A DNA stretch of 64,000 nt from Myxococcus qinghaiensis (GTDB lineage Bacteria > Myxococcota > Myxococcia > Myxococcales > Myxococcaceae). The notes beneath the pieces are model-generated. The model did no database searches, was not told the origin of the DNA, and saw nothing but the letters and a program-made list of their open reading frames with translations. The stretch's first letter is position 1; every line of letters starts with the position of its first letter. Below are positions 1 through 8,549 of the stretch, piece after piece. The position numbers and the translations under genes are program-made. The stretch spans positions 124,001-188,000 of the forward strand of contig NZ_JAKCFA010000012.1 in NCBI RefSeq assembly GCF_024198215.1, given 5' to 3'.

Positions 1-409
1 GGCGCAGGTAGCCGAGCGCCTCGTCGATGCCCAGCTCCGGACGCACGCGCACGAAGCGCGGGTTCATCAAGCCGCCAGCGGCGTCCTCGGCGTAGGCCAG
101 GAGCACCAGCACCTCGCGGCGGGAGGTGTCGTCCAGCAGGGCGAGGAAGGCCCCGTGCTCCTCGGCGGGGAGGCGCTGGATGACGTCCGCGGCGTCGTCC
201 GGGGGCAGCACGCGCATCCAGTGGCGTCGCTCGCCGGGGGCGAGGGCCTGGAGGAGCCCGGCCTGGTCGTTGGTGGAGAGCGAGAGGAAGAAGTCGTCAG
301 CGCTCGCCGGAGGCAGGAGCCGGAAGCCCTCCACCCTGTCCCGGGGCGCGAGCACGGGCCACGCGTCGCGCAGCTCGTCCTCGTGGATGGGGTCCGACTC
401 GGGGGCCAC
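1..409 (-). CDS. mgtE: Magnesium transporter MgtE, N-terminal part (cut by window start)
   Basis: A reading frame on the minus strand opens with GTG at 409, preceded by GGAGG six bases upstream, and runs off the window at base 1 after about 136 residues. The visible part matches the cytoplasmic N domain of MgtE: helical repeats (for example LLQALAPGERRHWMRVLPPD and VIQRLPAEEHGAFLALL), then AEDAAGGLMNPRFV, the usual junction into the first CBS domain (the family norm is GGLMTP). MgtE is an inner-membrane Mg2+ channel gated by cytosolic Mg2+ bound between the N and CBS domains. The CBS pair and membrane domain lie outside the window. The neighbour on the same strand is another divalent-cation transporter, so this may be a metal-homeostasis pair; the 163-base gap leaves operon status open. 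Confidence 0.85.
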   Translation of the reverse strand, partial: MAPESDPIHEDELRDAWPVLAPRDRVEGFRLLPPASADDFFLSLSTNDQAGLLQALAPGERRHWMRVLPPDDAADVIQRLPAEEHGAFLALLDDTSRREVLVLLAYAEDAAGGLMNPRFVRVRPELGIDEALGYLR

Positions 410-572
410 GGCTCGCCTCCCTGCTCGCGCGGACGGGAACCCGGCCTCGCACCAGGGACGCGTTCAAGCACGGCCCCCGAGGTGGGGACACCTCAAACGC
501 GGGATGGCGGACATCCGCGCGCCCGAGTGTGAGCCTCAACGCACGGGCCCTGTCCACGTGACGTCGGTGCCT

Positions 573-1628
573 TCAGGTCCCTCGGGCGGCCACCACGCCG
601 GGCGCCGCCTGGGCCGTGCCAGGCGCGGCGGCGAGGTGCTCCAGCTCCAGGTCGATGTGCTTCGCCTCGGGGATGGCCTGACGGATGTCGGCCTCGATGG
701 CATCGACCTCCTCGCTGAGCGAGCGAATCAGGTGGGCGGCGACGTCCTGGAGCGCCAGGGAGCGCTGCGCTCCGGCGATGGGCATGTTGGAGGGGATGGC
801 CTCGGCCAGCCGCGTGGCGACGAAGGACTCGCTGAAGCGCACCTCCGCCTTGAAGGTGAAGGCCTCTGGAGTGAGCTGACGCGTCTTCACGTCATGGATG
901 TCCGCGACGCTGCCGCGCGCCCGGACGATTTCCACGAAGCGGCGCTCGACGTCTTCGGGCACCGCTCGCCCCAGGAGCAGCGAGCGGTTCGCCACCATGA
1001 GGTAGATGGCGATGAGGCCCAGCAGGAGGCCCACGGTGAGCGAGGCCAGCGCGTCCCAGATGGGATTGCCCGTGACGTACGCCAGCCCGATGCCGGCCGT
1101 GGCCAGCACCAGGCCGAGCACCGCGGCGCCGTCCTCCAGGAGGATGGCCACGGCGGCGGGGTCGGCCTTCTCTCGCACGTAGCGCCCGAAGGGCATTCCA
1201 GCGGCGGCCTTGCGCATGCCGCGCACGGCGAAGAGGAGCACTCCGCCCTCGATGAGGAACGACAGGCCGAGCACGCCGAAGACGACGGGGCCCAGCTCCG
1301 CCGGGTGCGGATGCAGGAGGGACTGGAGGCCGTGGTAGACGGTGACGCCACAGCCGACGAAGAAGATGCCGGACGCGGAGAGGATGCCGAAGATGAAGCG
1401 CTCTCCGCCGTAGCCGTAGTGGAAGTCCTGGTCGCGCTCGCGAGCGGCGCGCTTGAGGCCCAGGAACAGCAGCACCTGGTTGCCCGTGTCAGCGGCCGAG
1501 TGGATGGCCTCCGACAACATCGCCCCCGAGCCGGACAGCAGGAACGCGGCGAACTTCACGACGGTGACGAGCAGGTTTCCGCTCAACGCGACGAGGACGG
1601 CGGTGACGGACGAAGCGGGGGCGGCCAT
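573..1628 (-). CDS. Cation diffusion facilitator (CDF) family exporter
   Basis: This 351-residue protein has the six-helix layout of CDF transporters, which exchange cytosolic Zn2+, Fe2+, Mn2+ or similar for protons. The first metal-binding half-site is visible as HSAAD in TM2 (about residues 43-47) and the second as DALAS in TM5. The cytoplasmic C-terminal domain carries the RARGSVADIHDVKTRQ region and ends with a histidine/acid-rich stretch near HIDLELEHLAA. The length is usual for the family. The metal cannot be told from sequence alone; the HxxxD/DxxxS pair rather than DxxxD argues mildly for Zn2+ over Mn2+. The ATG at 1628 gives the expected N terminus directly before TM1. Confidence 0.85.
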   Translation of the reverse strand: MAAPASSVTAVLVALSGNLLVTVVKFAAFLLSGSGAMLSEAIHSAADTGNQVLLFLGLKRAARERDQDFHYGYGGERFIFGILSASGIFFVGCGVTVYHGLQSLLHPHPAELGPVVFGVLGLSFLIEGGVLLFAVRGMRKAAAGMPFGRYVREKADPAAVAILLEDGAAVLGLVLATAGIGLAYVTGNPIWDALASLTVGLLLGLIAIYLMVANRSLLLGRAVPEDVERRFVEIVRARGSVADIHDVKTRQLTPEAFTFKAEVRFSESFVATRLAEAIPSNMPIAGAQRSLALQDVAAHLIRSLSEEVDAIEADIRQAIPEAKHIDLELEHLAAAPGTAQAAPGVVAARGT

Positions 1629-2006
1629 GGTTCCTGACGGTGCGGAGGGGGGCGCAACCTACCATGCGAGGATCCTCTCCCCGGACGGAAGGACCCGAGG
1701 TCAAGGCGCGCACGAGCTAGAACCGAGAGGGCTGGAGATCCGCGGAACCTCGCCGGATCCGTGAAGCCAGTTCGGTCGTTTCACTCAGGTCACTTCAGCG
1801 CCACGGTTGAGCACCTGACTGCAATCAACTCCAGAGATGCGGCGACTGCCCCGTGGCCCTGGAGCCGCCCCCAAAGAAGTCAGAATCCATTCAATCTAAT
1901 GGAAAATAGCCATGAATTGTGGCGATGAGACGCCTCGACGTTAGATTCCATTCGAGCGGATGGATTTTCGATTGAACCGAGGGGTCCGCAGGAGCGCTGG
2001 AAACCC
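1629..2006. other. Intergenic region between the CDF gene and hipB
   Basis: No convincing gene is seen in these 378 bases. The part next to hipB (about 1880-2000) is clearly more AT-rich than the surroundings and holds the hipBA operator candidates annotated separately. The rest would hold the promoter of the CDF gene on the minus strand. Confidence 0.6.
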
Positions 2007-2021
2007 ATGCGAACGGATGGA
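1886..2021. promoter_or_regulatory. Three operator-like 18-bp inverted repeats in the hipBA promoter
   Basis: Three related 18-mers built as two 6-base arms around a 6-base spacer precede hipB: TCCATTCAATCTAATGGA (1886-1903, perfect arms), TCCATTCGAGCGGATGGA (1947-1964, one arm mismatch) and CCCATGCGAACGGATGGA (2004-2021, overlapping the hipB ATG at 2007). Their starts are 61 and 57 bases apart. HipB proteins are dimeric XRE-type repressors that bind spaced inverted repeats (TATCC-N8-GGATA in E. coli) and autoregulate hipBA, so these are the natural binding-site candidates. Binding is inferred. Confidence 0.65.
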
Positions 2022-2285
2022 CCACCTGATGAGAACCCTTGGCTTCAAGTGCTCGCCCAAGCGGTTCGAACCCAGCGCAAGCGGCTGGGCCTCACGCAAA
2101 TCGAGCTGAGCGACCTGGCCGGGTGTGGACCTGTCTTCATCTACGACGTGGAGAGCGGTCGCAAGTCGACCCTTCGACTCGACAAGCTTGTCGACGTGCT
2201 CAACGTCCTGGGACTCCAACTTGCAATCGAACGAGGAAACCAACGCCTGCATGTGAGCGAGCAACTGCGCGATGCGCCCCACTGA
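2007..2285 (+). CDS. hipB: HipB-type XRE antitoxin/repressor
   Basis: A 92-residue DNA-binding protein with one helix-turn-helix of the XRE/Cro class (LGLTQIELSDLAGCGPVFIY at about residues 28-47), followed by LDKLVDVLNVLGLQLAIER, the strand-forming end typical of HipB. It would neutralise the HipA kinase downstream and repress the operon. The gene overlaps hipA by 14 bases in another frame, which suggests translational coupling. The ATG at 2007 lies inside the third operator-like repeat, so repressor binding there could also affect transcription start or elongation. No strong ribosome binding site is visible (GGAG lies 12 bases upstream). Confidence 0.85.
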   Translation: MRTDGPPDENPWLQVLAQAVRTQRKRLGLTQIELSDLAGCGPVFIYDVESGRKSTLRLDKLVDVLNVLGLQLAIERGNQRLHVSEQLRDAPH

Positions 2286-3525
2286 TGTCCAAGTCGCCAC
2301 CGTGTGGCGGGAGTCAACGCTCGTCGGGACCATCACCCGAACGACCCATGGGTCTGTCTTCGAATACGACGAGGCCTTCTTCGCACGGCACGGACAACAG
2401 CCGGGGGGAGCGGCAGTCCACCTTCCCTATCAGCGTCGACGTACCGAGACGCTGGGCACGAACCTCCACACCTACTTCGCGGGCCTGCTGCCCGAAGGGC
2501 TTCGTCTACGGGTGTTGCACCAGCGCGTGAAGACGTCGGAGGACGACCTGCTCAGCCTGCTGGTGGCCTCGGGGGCCGACACCATCGGCGACCTCTCGGT
2601 GGTCCCTCAAGGAGAGCAGCCATCAACGCAACCGTCGCCCATGGAGCGGCTGAACACGGAGGAGCTTCTCTTCTCTGAGTTGTTCGCACAGAGCCTCGCT
2701 CGAACAGCGGAGGGCCAGGAGGAGCCCACCATCCCCGGCGTCCAGGAGAAGGTCTCCGCATCCACAATCTCCTTCCCCCTCAAGCCAGCCGGGCGACATG
2801 CCTACGTCCTGAAGCTGAATCCTCCAGACAAGCCGCAGCTCGTACAGAACGAGCACTTCTTCATGCGCATGGCCCAGGACTGTGGCCTCAAGGTGGCCAG
2901 CACCCGACTCGTCCACGACAGGGAGAAGAACCCCGGTCTCCTCGTGCAGCGCTTCGATCGGGTCTGGCTGAAGAAGGAGAAACGCTTCCATCGCCTCCAC
3001 CAGGAGGACGCCTGCCAGTTCCTCGACCGCTATCCCTCGGACAAGTACCGCATCCCCTGCTCCGACATCGCCGAGGGAATCCAGGACACATGCGCGGCGC
3101 CCATCCCCGACATGGCCCGCTTCCTCCTGCTCCTCGCCTTCAGCTACGTCATCGGCAACGGAGACCTCCACGCGAAGAACGTGAGCATCCTCGAAGACAG
3201 TCTGGTGGATGGCTTCCGACTATCTCCGGCCTATGACCTCCTGACCACGAGGCCCTATGGCGACACGCGCATGGCGCTGAAGTTCGAAGGCCGGGACGAC
3301 AACCTCAAGCGGGCCCACTTCCTCGCGTTCGGTACTCGCTTCGGGGTGAAGGAAGGCGCCCTCGTGAAGCAGCTCGACAAGCTCTGTGCCGCCGCGACGC
3401 CATGGCTCGAGCGGCTCGATGAGATTGGCTTCGATGAACGGGAGACACGGCTTCTCCGGGAGACGATGAAGAAGCGACTCCAGGACCTCGCCGACGACTC
3501 CAAGTCCACCGCTGCCTCGTCCTGA
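2272..3525 (+). CDS. hipA: HipA-type Ser/Thr kinase toxin
   Basis: This 417-residue protein carries the HipA N-terminal subdomain (about residues 10-110, ending GADTIGDLSVVP), the phosphate-binding loop motif GVQEK (about residue 157), and the kinase catalytic segment GNGDLHAKNVSIL (from about residue 296), followed by LSPAYDLL, the metal-binding region of the family. Characterised HipA proteins phosphorylate glutamyl-tRNA synthetase (or another aminoacyl-tRNA synthetase) and slow growth; the target here is unknown. Length and motif order are normal and all key motifs look intact, so the toxin is probably active. It is convergent with the SitA5-like gene, 42 bases away. Confidence 0.88.
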   Translation: MRPTDVQVATVWRESTLVGTITRTTHGSVFEYDEAFFARHGQQPGGAAVHLPYQRRRTETLGTNLHTYFAGLLPEGLRLRVLHQRVKTSEDDLLSLLVASGADTIGDLSVVPQGEQPSTQPSPMERLNTEELLFSELFAQSLARTAEGQEEPTIPGVQEKVSASTISFPLKPAGRHAYVLKLNPPDKPQLVQNEHFFMRMAQDCGLKVASTRLVHDREKNPGLLVQRFDRVWLKKEKRFHRLHQEDACQFLDRYPSDKYRIPCSDIAEGIQDTCAAPIPDMARFLLLLAFSYVIGNGDLHAKNVSILEDSLVDGFRLSPAYDLLTTRPYGDTRMALKFEGRDDNLKRAHFLAFGTRFGVKEGALVKQLDKLCAAATPWLERLDEIGFDERETRLLRETMKKRLQDLADDSKSTAASS

Positions 3526-3567
3526 CCCTGGTTCGTGGGGCTCAATGGTACGCCCACCTGGGTCGCA

Positions 3568-4584
3568 TCACCGAGCCGCCGGTTGAAGCCTCCTGGGACC
3601 ACCGCGCACACCAGGTGCCAGCACCACGGAGAAGCCCTCCGTCGTCAGCGCCACTGACTCCACGCTCTGCAACGCACTGAAGGCGAAGCCCGCCTGCCCC
3701 TCGACGGCCGCCGCTGCCCGAGCCGACCCCGGCAACTCCGCCCCCTTCGCCGCCAGCCCCGCCGTGCGTCCCACCGCCGCGGTCGCCAGCAGCACGAAGA
3801 CCCGCGCCGCGTTCTCCCCCAACACCTCTCCGTACGCCTCACCCGCCGCGCTCAGCTCCTCGAACGTGCGCGCCGCATCCACCCGCCGCACCATCACCAC
3901 CCACGCATCCAACACCCGCCACATCGTGTCCACGCCCAGGTACGCCATCGCCGTCGCCGTCAGCAACGCCGCCATCCCTGTCGACAACGGCTCCGGCAAG
4001 GACCACAGGAGCAGGTACATCGCCACCGACGCCGTCAGCGTAGCGCGGACCGCGTGTGCATCCGCCAGGCCCTCCAGCGCCTCGCCCGTCTCCTCCCAGA
4101 CCCCCTCCATCGCGATGGCCAGCGCGAGCGCGTACCTGCCATCACTCCCCAACAACGGCCCCTCCTCCAACAGGCGCAGACAGTCACCCCCCTGGTGCTC
4201 CCGCTCACACCAGCGCCCGTAGTCCCGCGTCAGCACCTCGTCCGCATACGACTCCAGCAACTGGGGCGAGGAAGCGTCGTCCCCATCCTCCCCCACCGGG
4301 ACGAGCCTGCGGCCCTCATACAGATACACGCCGCCCCGCTCGGGAACGCCGAAGCGCTGCCGCGCCTCTCGCAACGGATGCGCGAAGGGCCTCACGTCCC
4401 GCGCGAGCCGCTCCACCGCCTCCGTGAACTCGTCCTCGTCCAGCTCCACGGGACTCGCGCCCTCGCTCGGCGTGTGGACCTTGGGCGAACCCGTGCCCGT
4501 GTCCAGACGCACCACCCGGGTCGTCGAGCAACCCGTCACCGAGAGCAACCCCAGACACACCACCAATACCCAACCACGACCCAT
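3568..4584 (-). CDS. SitA5-like polymorphic toxin lipoprotein, apparently lacking its toxin domain
   Basis: A 338-residue predicted lipoprotein: MGRGWVLVVCLGLLSVTGC is a lipoprotein signal with lipobox SVTGC. The ATG at 4584 was chosen because GGAGG lies six bases upstream; the ATG eight codons earlier has no such site. The body (a charged region, hydrophobic helices around SVAMYLLLWSLPEPL, and LDAWVVMVRRVDAARTFEEL) resembles, from memory, the delivery part of Myxococcus SitA5-family toxins, outer-membrane lipoproteins passed to non-immune neighbours by TraA/B-mediated outer-membrane exchange. In that family a variable toxin domain follows the segment near ESVALTTEGFSVVLAPG. Here the frame ends 14 residues later in a low-complexity tail, and no immunity gene follows, so the gene looks like a disarmed or truncated toxin. 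Family assignment is moderate. Confidence 0.6.
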   Translation of the reverse strand: MGRGWVLVVCLGLLSVTGCSTTRVVRLDTGTGSPKVHTPSEGASPVELDEDEFTEAVERLARDVRPFAHPLREARQRFGVPERGGVYLYEGRRLVPVGEDGDDASSPQLLESYADEVLTRDYGRWCEREHQGGDCLRLLEEGPLLGSDGRYALALAIAMEGVWEETGEALEGLADAHAVRATLTASVAMYLLLWSLPEPLSTGMAALLTATAMAYLGVDTMWRVLDAWVVMVRRVDAARTFEELSAAGEAYGEVLGENAARVFVLLATAAVGRTAGLAAKGAELPGSARAAAAVEGQAGFAFSALQSVESVALTTEGFSVVLAPGVRGGPRRLQPAAR

Positions 4585-4696
4585 CGCAGCCCTCCGGCAC
4601 GGGCGCAAAAACCACCTGAGTGGTCATCACCCATACCAATGCGCTCCGACATTTCGGGCAGGGCACGGCTGACACGGCCGCGTCACCGCGCGGGCA

Positions 4697-6292
4697 TCAA
4701 CTCAAGGACCTCGGCAGCAGGATGTGGAGCGTGCTGCCCTCGCCCACGCGGCCCGCCGACTCCGCCCAGATGCGTCCTCCGTGGCGCTCGACGACGCCCC
4801 GGGCGATGGCCAGCCCCAACCCCAGCCCGCCGTAGGCCACGCCATGCGCGCGGCCGAAGCGCTCGAAGATGCTCTCCAGCCGGTCCGGGGGAATCCCCAG
4901 CCCATGGTCCTTCACCTCCACGTGCACCCACCCGGGCTCCGCTCTCGCGACCAGGTGGATGGCCCCTCCGTCCGGCGAGTAGCGCAGCGCATTCGACACC
5001 AGGTTGCTGAACACCTGGTCCAACCGCTCCCCGTCCGCCCGCAGCGACAGGCCCTCCGGTGCCGACACCTCGATGCTCCACCCTTCCGGCAGGGGCTCGA
5101 AGTGCTTCGCCACGTCGCGCAGGAGCACGCCCACGTCCACGTCGTTCTCGTCCAGGCGCAGGTCCCCCCGCTGCAGCCGCCCCACATCCAGCAGGTTCTC
5201 CACCAGTCGAGCCATCCGGCTCACGCTGCGATGGATGCCCTCCAGCGCCCGGTCCACGTGCGGCGTCAGCTCCGCCGCCGCCTTCACCTTCGCCAGGTCC
5301 GCATAGCTCCGCGCGGCCTGCAGCGGCGTGCGCAGCTCGTGCGCCGCCATGGTGAGGAACATGTCCTTCGCCTCGCTCGTCGCCCGCAGGGACTCCACCG
5401 CGCGCCGCGCGTCGTCGATGTCCGTCGCCGTCGATATCCACCCGACGAGCCGCCCCACCTCGTCCCGCTCCGGCAGCGTGCGACAGAGGAACCACCGGAA
5501 CTCTCCGTCCGTCGCGCGGCGCAGCCGGTACTCCTGCTCCTTGGGCAGCCCCGAGCGCCGCAGGGCATTCCAGGTGAGCTGCACGCGCGCCACGTCCTCC
5601 GGATGGAAGCAGCGCAGGTTCTCCTCGCGCTGGCGAGCCTGCTCGGGCGACAGCCCCGCGTAGTCCAGCCAGCCCCGGTTGGCGTAGCTGATGGTGCCGT
5701 CCGCCAGCAGCGCCCAGACGAACTGAGGCATGCAGTCCAGCACCCGGCGGAACCGCTCCTCGCCGTGTCGCTCCAGCACCTTCCGCTCGCGCTCCCACAG
5801 CGCCGCCTCCTGCCGCTGCAAGGCCCGCTGCCTCAGGTGGAGCGCGACGAAGGACTCCGCCTTCCAGCGCAGCACGTCCGGATGGAACGGCTTCACGACG
5901 TAGTCCGCCGCGCCCGCCGCATACCCATGCACCAGGTTCGCCTCGTCGCGCCCATGCGCGGTGAGGAAGATGATGGGCGTATAGCGGGTGCGCTCCCGCT
6001 GCCGGATGATGCGAGCCGTCTCGAAGCCATCCATGCTCGGCATCTGCACGTCCAGGAGGATGAGCGCGAAGTCCTCACGCAAGAGCCACCGCAGGGCCTC
6101 TCTTCCCGACGACGCCTTCACCAGGCGCTGGCCCATCGGCTCGAGAATGGCCTCCAACGCCAACAGGTTCGAGGCATGGTCATCCACGAGCAGGATGCTG
6201 GTGCTGTGTGGCTCCACCTGGACGGGAGCGCGAGGGGTGAGCTGCTCAGTGCCTTCCAAGGCCGATCCTCCCTTCTCTCCCGAGGTCCCCAT
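4697..6292 (-). CDS. epsF: Hybrid response regulator / PAS / sensor histidine kinase (EpsF-like)
   Basis: A 531-residue soluble signalling protein. It has an N-terminal receiver domain (about 30-150, phospho-acceptor Asp81 in LLDVQMPSMDG, conserved Lys in VVKPFHP), a linker helix, a PAS domain (about 190-305, FVWALLADGTISYANRGWLD), a HisKA domain with His318 in AAHELRTPLQAA, and a HATPase domain with its N box (QVFSNLVSNALRYS), DHGLGIP and GLGLGLAIARG. There is no membrane segment. The start at 6292 begins just before the receiver; the frame is open further upstream but that stretch is Arg/Pro-rich and not protein-like. M. xanthus epsF is described as a response regulator/histidine kinase in the eps locus, and this gene sits next to epsE, so the name is offered on position and architecture. 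Confidence 0.72.
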   Translation of the reverse strand: MGTSGEKGGSALEGTEQLTPRAPVQVEPHSTSILLVDDHASNLLALEAILEPMGQRLVKASSGREALRWLLREDFALILLDVQMPSMDGFETARIIRQRERTRYTPIIFLTAHGRDEANLVHGYAAGAADYVVKPFHPDVLRWKAESFVALHLRQRALQRQEAALWERERKVLERHGEERFRRVLDCMPQFVWALLADGTISYANRGWLDYAGLSPEQARQREENLRCFHPEDVARVQLTWNALRRSGLPKEQEYRLRRATDGEFRWFLCRTLPERDEVGRLVGWISTATDIDDARRAVESLRATSEAKDMFLTMAAHELRTPLQAARSYADLAKVKAAAELTPHVDRALEGIHRSVSRMARLVENLLDVGRLQRGDLRLDENDVDVGVLLRDVAKHFEPLPEGWSIEVSAPEGLSLRADGERLDQVFSNLVSNALRYSPDGGAIHLVARAEPGWVHVEVKDHGLGIPPDRLESIFERFGRAHGVAYGGLGLGLAIARGVVERHGGRIWAESAGRVGEGSTLHILLPRSLS

Positions 6293-6643
6293 CGCAGTAA
6301 TCAGCGGAGCCCCAAAGAGCAGTCCTCCACGACGCCTCGGCCCGTCTCGCCTCCGACGAGCCTGGGTCCGGTCGCCCGGTCGCCCAGCACTCGACGGAGC
6401 ACGAGGACTCCGACGGTTCAGACACAAGGGTATGGAGCCAGGGACGCGTCGGCACGCTCTCCTGTCCGGAACATCGACGGGCGCGTGGCCAGGGCACGGG
6501 CGACTGAGCGGCACGGGTCCCCAAGGCCGCCCCCTGTCAGCCAGCGGCGCGGCTCCAGGAGGGCGCTCCCACGTCCCTCCGAGCCTCCCCGCCCGAGCCT
6601 GCCTCCTCGCGCGCCGGTGCACCCGCCCGCCGCGCGGCGCTGA
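6293..6643. other. Intergenic region between the kinase gene and epsE
   Basis: In these 351 bases between two minus-strand genes I see no convincing coding region, strong hairpin or repeat. The open frame upstream of the kinase start is rich in Arg, Pro and Gly, as random high-GC sequence often is. Confidence 0.5.
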
Positions 6644-7870
6644 CTACACCACCGCGCGCTGGAGCATCAGCGCGAGCATGTCCGCGCTGCGCTCGCTGCT
6701 GAACTGCGTCTCCACCTTGCGGCGGCCGGCCTCGCCCAGGCGCTCGGCTTCCTTCGGATTCCGGGCCACCTGCTCCAGCTTCTCCGCGAGCACCCGAGGC
6801 TCCTGCGGCGGCACGAGCAGCCCGTCCACGCCGTCGTCCACCAGCTCCTTCACGCCGCCCGCGCCCGTCACCACCACCGGCGCGCGCATGGCCATGGCCT
6901 CCATGATGGCCACGCCCAGCGGTTCCTGGAGGCTCGCCAGCGCGAAGATGTGCGAGTGCTCGATTTCGCCCCGCACCTTGTCCTCGCCCACCGCGCCCAG
7001 CAGCGTCACCGCGTCGCCCAGCTTCGTCTCCGCGATTTTCGCCTCCAGCACCTTGCGGTACGTGGTGCCGCCCGCCTCGTCCTCGCCGGCAATCGCGAGC
7101 CGCGCGTCGAGGCCCTTCGCCCGCAGCATCCCGACCGCGTCGATGAGGTCCGCGTGCCCCTTGCAGGGGTTGAGGCGGCCACAGGAGAAGATGCGCAGCG
7201 GGCCCTCGCCCCGCCACGCCTCGTACGGCACCGAGCGGTTGAACTTGCTCAGCTCCACGCCCATGGGCGCCAGCTCGATGCGCGGGGGCAGGTGTCCGGC
7301 CAGCTCCTCGTTCACCTCGCCCAGGAGCTTCTTCGTGATGACGAAGGCGAACCTCGCGTGCCGCCACTTCTCCTTCTGGTTCGGCCCGTAGTCGTCCAGC
7401 GGCCCGTGCAGCGTGATGCTGTACGTCAGCCCCGACAGGAGATGGGCGAACATGGCCACGTGCGCGGCGTTGGCGCACGAGTGCACATGCACGTGCGACC
7501 ACCCGCGCTCCCGCGCCAGCGACGAGAGCCGCCCGCCCATGACGGCGAAGGCGAGCAACTGCGCGCGCCCCTTCGCGTCCAGCCCCTCCGCGCGGGCGAT
7601 GGACGCCAGGCAGCGGGCCCACCCCGTGGGCATGGCGCGAGCCACCTCCGCCGCGGCCTTGAGCACGCCCAGGGGCCCCGGAGGTGACAGGTACTCCGTG
7701 CGGGACATCGCCTCACGCGCCCAACTGTGCGAAATGATGCGCGCGGGCGGGGGACGGGTGGAGACCAGCTCCGGTGTCACGCCCTTGCCCGGCAGCGCCT
7801 GCAGCTCTCGCCAGAAAAAGATGTGGGTCTGTCCGGGAAACTCAGGGATGAGATAACCAATCTTCTGCAC
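6644..7870 (-). CDS. epsE: Glycosyltransferase family 4 (EpsE-like)
   Basis: A 408-residue GT-B glycosyltransferase. The N-terminal Rossmann half begins IGYLIPEFPGQTHIFFWREL. The C-terminal half has FSCGRLNPCKGHADLIDAV (nucleotide-sugar binding) and the EPLGVAIMEAMAMRAPVV box of GT4 enzymes. It would transfer a sugar from an NDP-sugar to the lipid-linked repeat unit of the exopolysaccharide at the inner membrane's cytosolic face. GTG at 7870 is preferred as start: GGAAAG lies just upstream and the fold begins immediately; the earlier ATG at 7957 would add 29 residues without domain character. It is divergent from the epsD-epsA run 158 bases away, matching the gene content of the M. xanthus eps locus. 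Confidence 0.8.
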   Translation of the reverse strand: MQKIGYLIPEFPGQTHIFFWRELQALPGKGVTPELVSTRPPPARIISHSWAREAMSRTEYLSPPGPLGVLKAAAEVARAMPTGWARCLASIARAEGLDAKGRAQLLAFAVMGGRLSSLARERGWSHVHVHSCANAAHVAMFAHLLSGLTYSITLHGPLDDYGPNQKEKWRHARFAFVITKKLLGEVNEELAGHLPPRIELAPMGVELSKFNRSVPYEAWRGEGPLRIFSCGRLNPCKGHADLIDAVGMLRAKGLDARLAIAGEDEAGGTTYRKVLEAKIAETKLGDAVTLLGAVGEDKVRGEIEHSHIFALASLQEPLGVAIMEAMAMRAPVVVTGAGGVKELVDDGVDGLLVPPQEPRVLAEKLEQVARNPKEAERLGEAGRRKVETQFSSERSADMLALMLQRAVV

Positions 7871-8027
7871 GAACTTTCCATAACACGCCCGCCCCCACGC
7901 CCCCACGCTCCCCGGGCGGCGAGCCCCGGAAATCACCGGGGGCAGGTCGATAGACACCCGCTCCCCTGCCCGCCCGGGCAGGTCGTTGGGCCGACGCCAT
8001 GCGTTGCGCTATACCGGGCGGCGCTCC

Positions 8028-8549
8028 ATGGCCGATTCCAGCGCACCCTCCACTCCCTCGGACGCCGAGGTTCCCGACAGCACCGTGCCTTCCCCGGCGC
8101 TGCAACGGCTGTGGTTCGCCCTGGAGCGCACCGGCTGGGCCTGGCTCACCGTGGTCCCCGCCCACCCGGGCGCCCCCGCGCTGGAGGCGGCCACCGCCAT
8201 CCTGGAGGCCGGCGCCCCGTACGCGGCCACGCAGAAGATCCACCTGGAGGACGCCACCGGCATCTCCCCCGCGGACGCGCCTCGCCGCGTGCTGGAGCTG
8301 CGCGAGCGCGTCGCCCGGGGTGAGCGAGTCATCGCCGTCATCGACTCCGTCCTCACCCGCCCCGCGAGCCTCCCCCTGGCGCTCGCCTCCGACGGCGTCC
8401 TCCTGTGCGTCACCCTGGGAGAGACGGACTTCGGCTCGGCCCGCAAGACGATGGAGTTCATCGGCGCGGAGCGCTTCGTGGGCAGCGTCACCTTCCCTCG
8501 GCCGAAGAAGAAGGGCCGGGCCTCGTCGTCCAGGAAGAAGAAGCCATGA
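8028..8549 (+). CDS. Conserved hypothetical protein, first gene of the epsDCBA run
   Basis: A 173-residue cytosolic protein that I cannot assign to a named family. After a Ser/Pro-rich start it has alternating helices and strands (LVTVVPAHPGAPALEAATAI-like segment, RVIAVIDSVL, GVLLCVTLGETDFGSARKT). The pattern, with a short loop before DFGSARKTMEFIG, resembles the degenerate NTPase-like regulators found in capsule loci, but no complete Walker motif is seen. The tail is very basic (KKKGRASSSRKKKP). Its stop overlaps the epsD start (ATGA at 8546-8549), so it is probably translated with the glycosyltransferases. M. xanthus has uncharacterised genes between epsD and epsE; this is the likely counterpart of one. 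Confidence 0.6.
   Translation: MADSSAPSTPSDAEVPDSTVPSPALQRLWFALERTGWAWLTVVPAHPGAPALEAATAILEAGAPYAATQKIHLEDATGISPADAPRRVLELRERVARGERVIAVIDSVLTRPASLPLALASDGVLLCVTLGETDFGSARKTMEFIGAERFVGSVTFPRPKKKGRASSSRKKKP

Noticed and set aside
67..532. Open frames on both strands over the start of the window
   Set aside because: They are shadows of the mgtE frame, which starts at GTG 409 and reads a real MgtE N domain.
126..1637. A long plus-strand frame (503 codons) across the mgtE and CDF region
   Set aside because: Its translation is low-complexity Arg/Gly/Glu/His-rich and antisense to two recognised transporters.
4316..4675. A minus-strand frame starting MSAVPCPKC before the SitA5-like gene
   Set aside because: The CPKC start looks zinc-ribbon-like, but the frame has no ribosome site and soon runs through the lipoprotein gene in another frame with no protein character.
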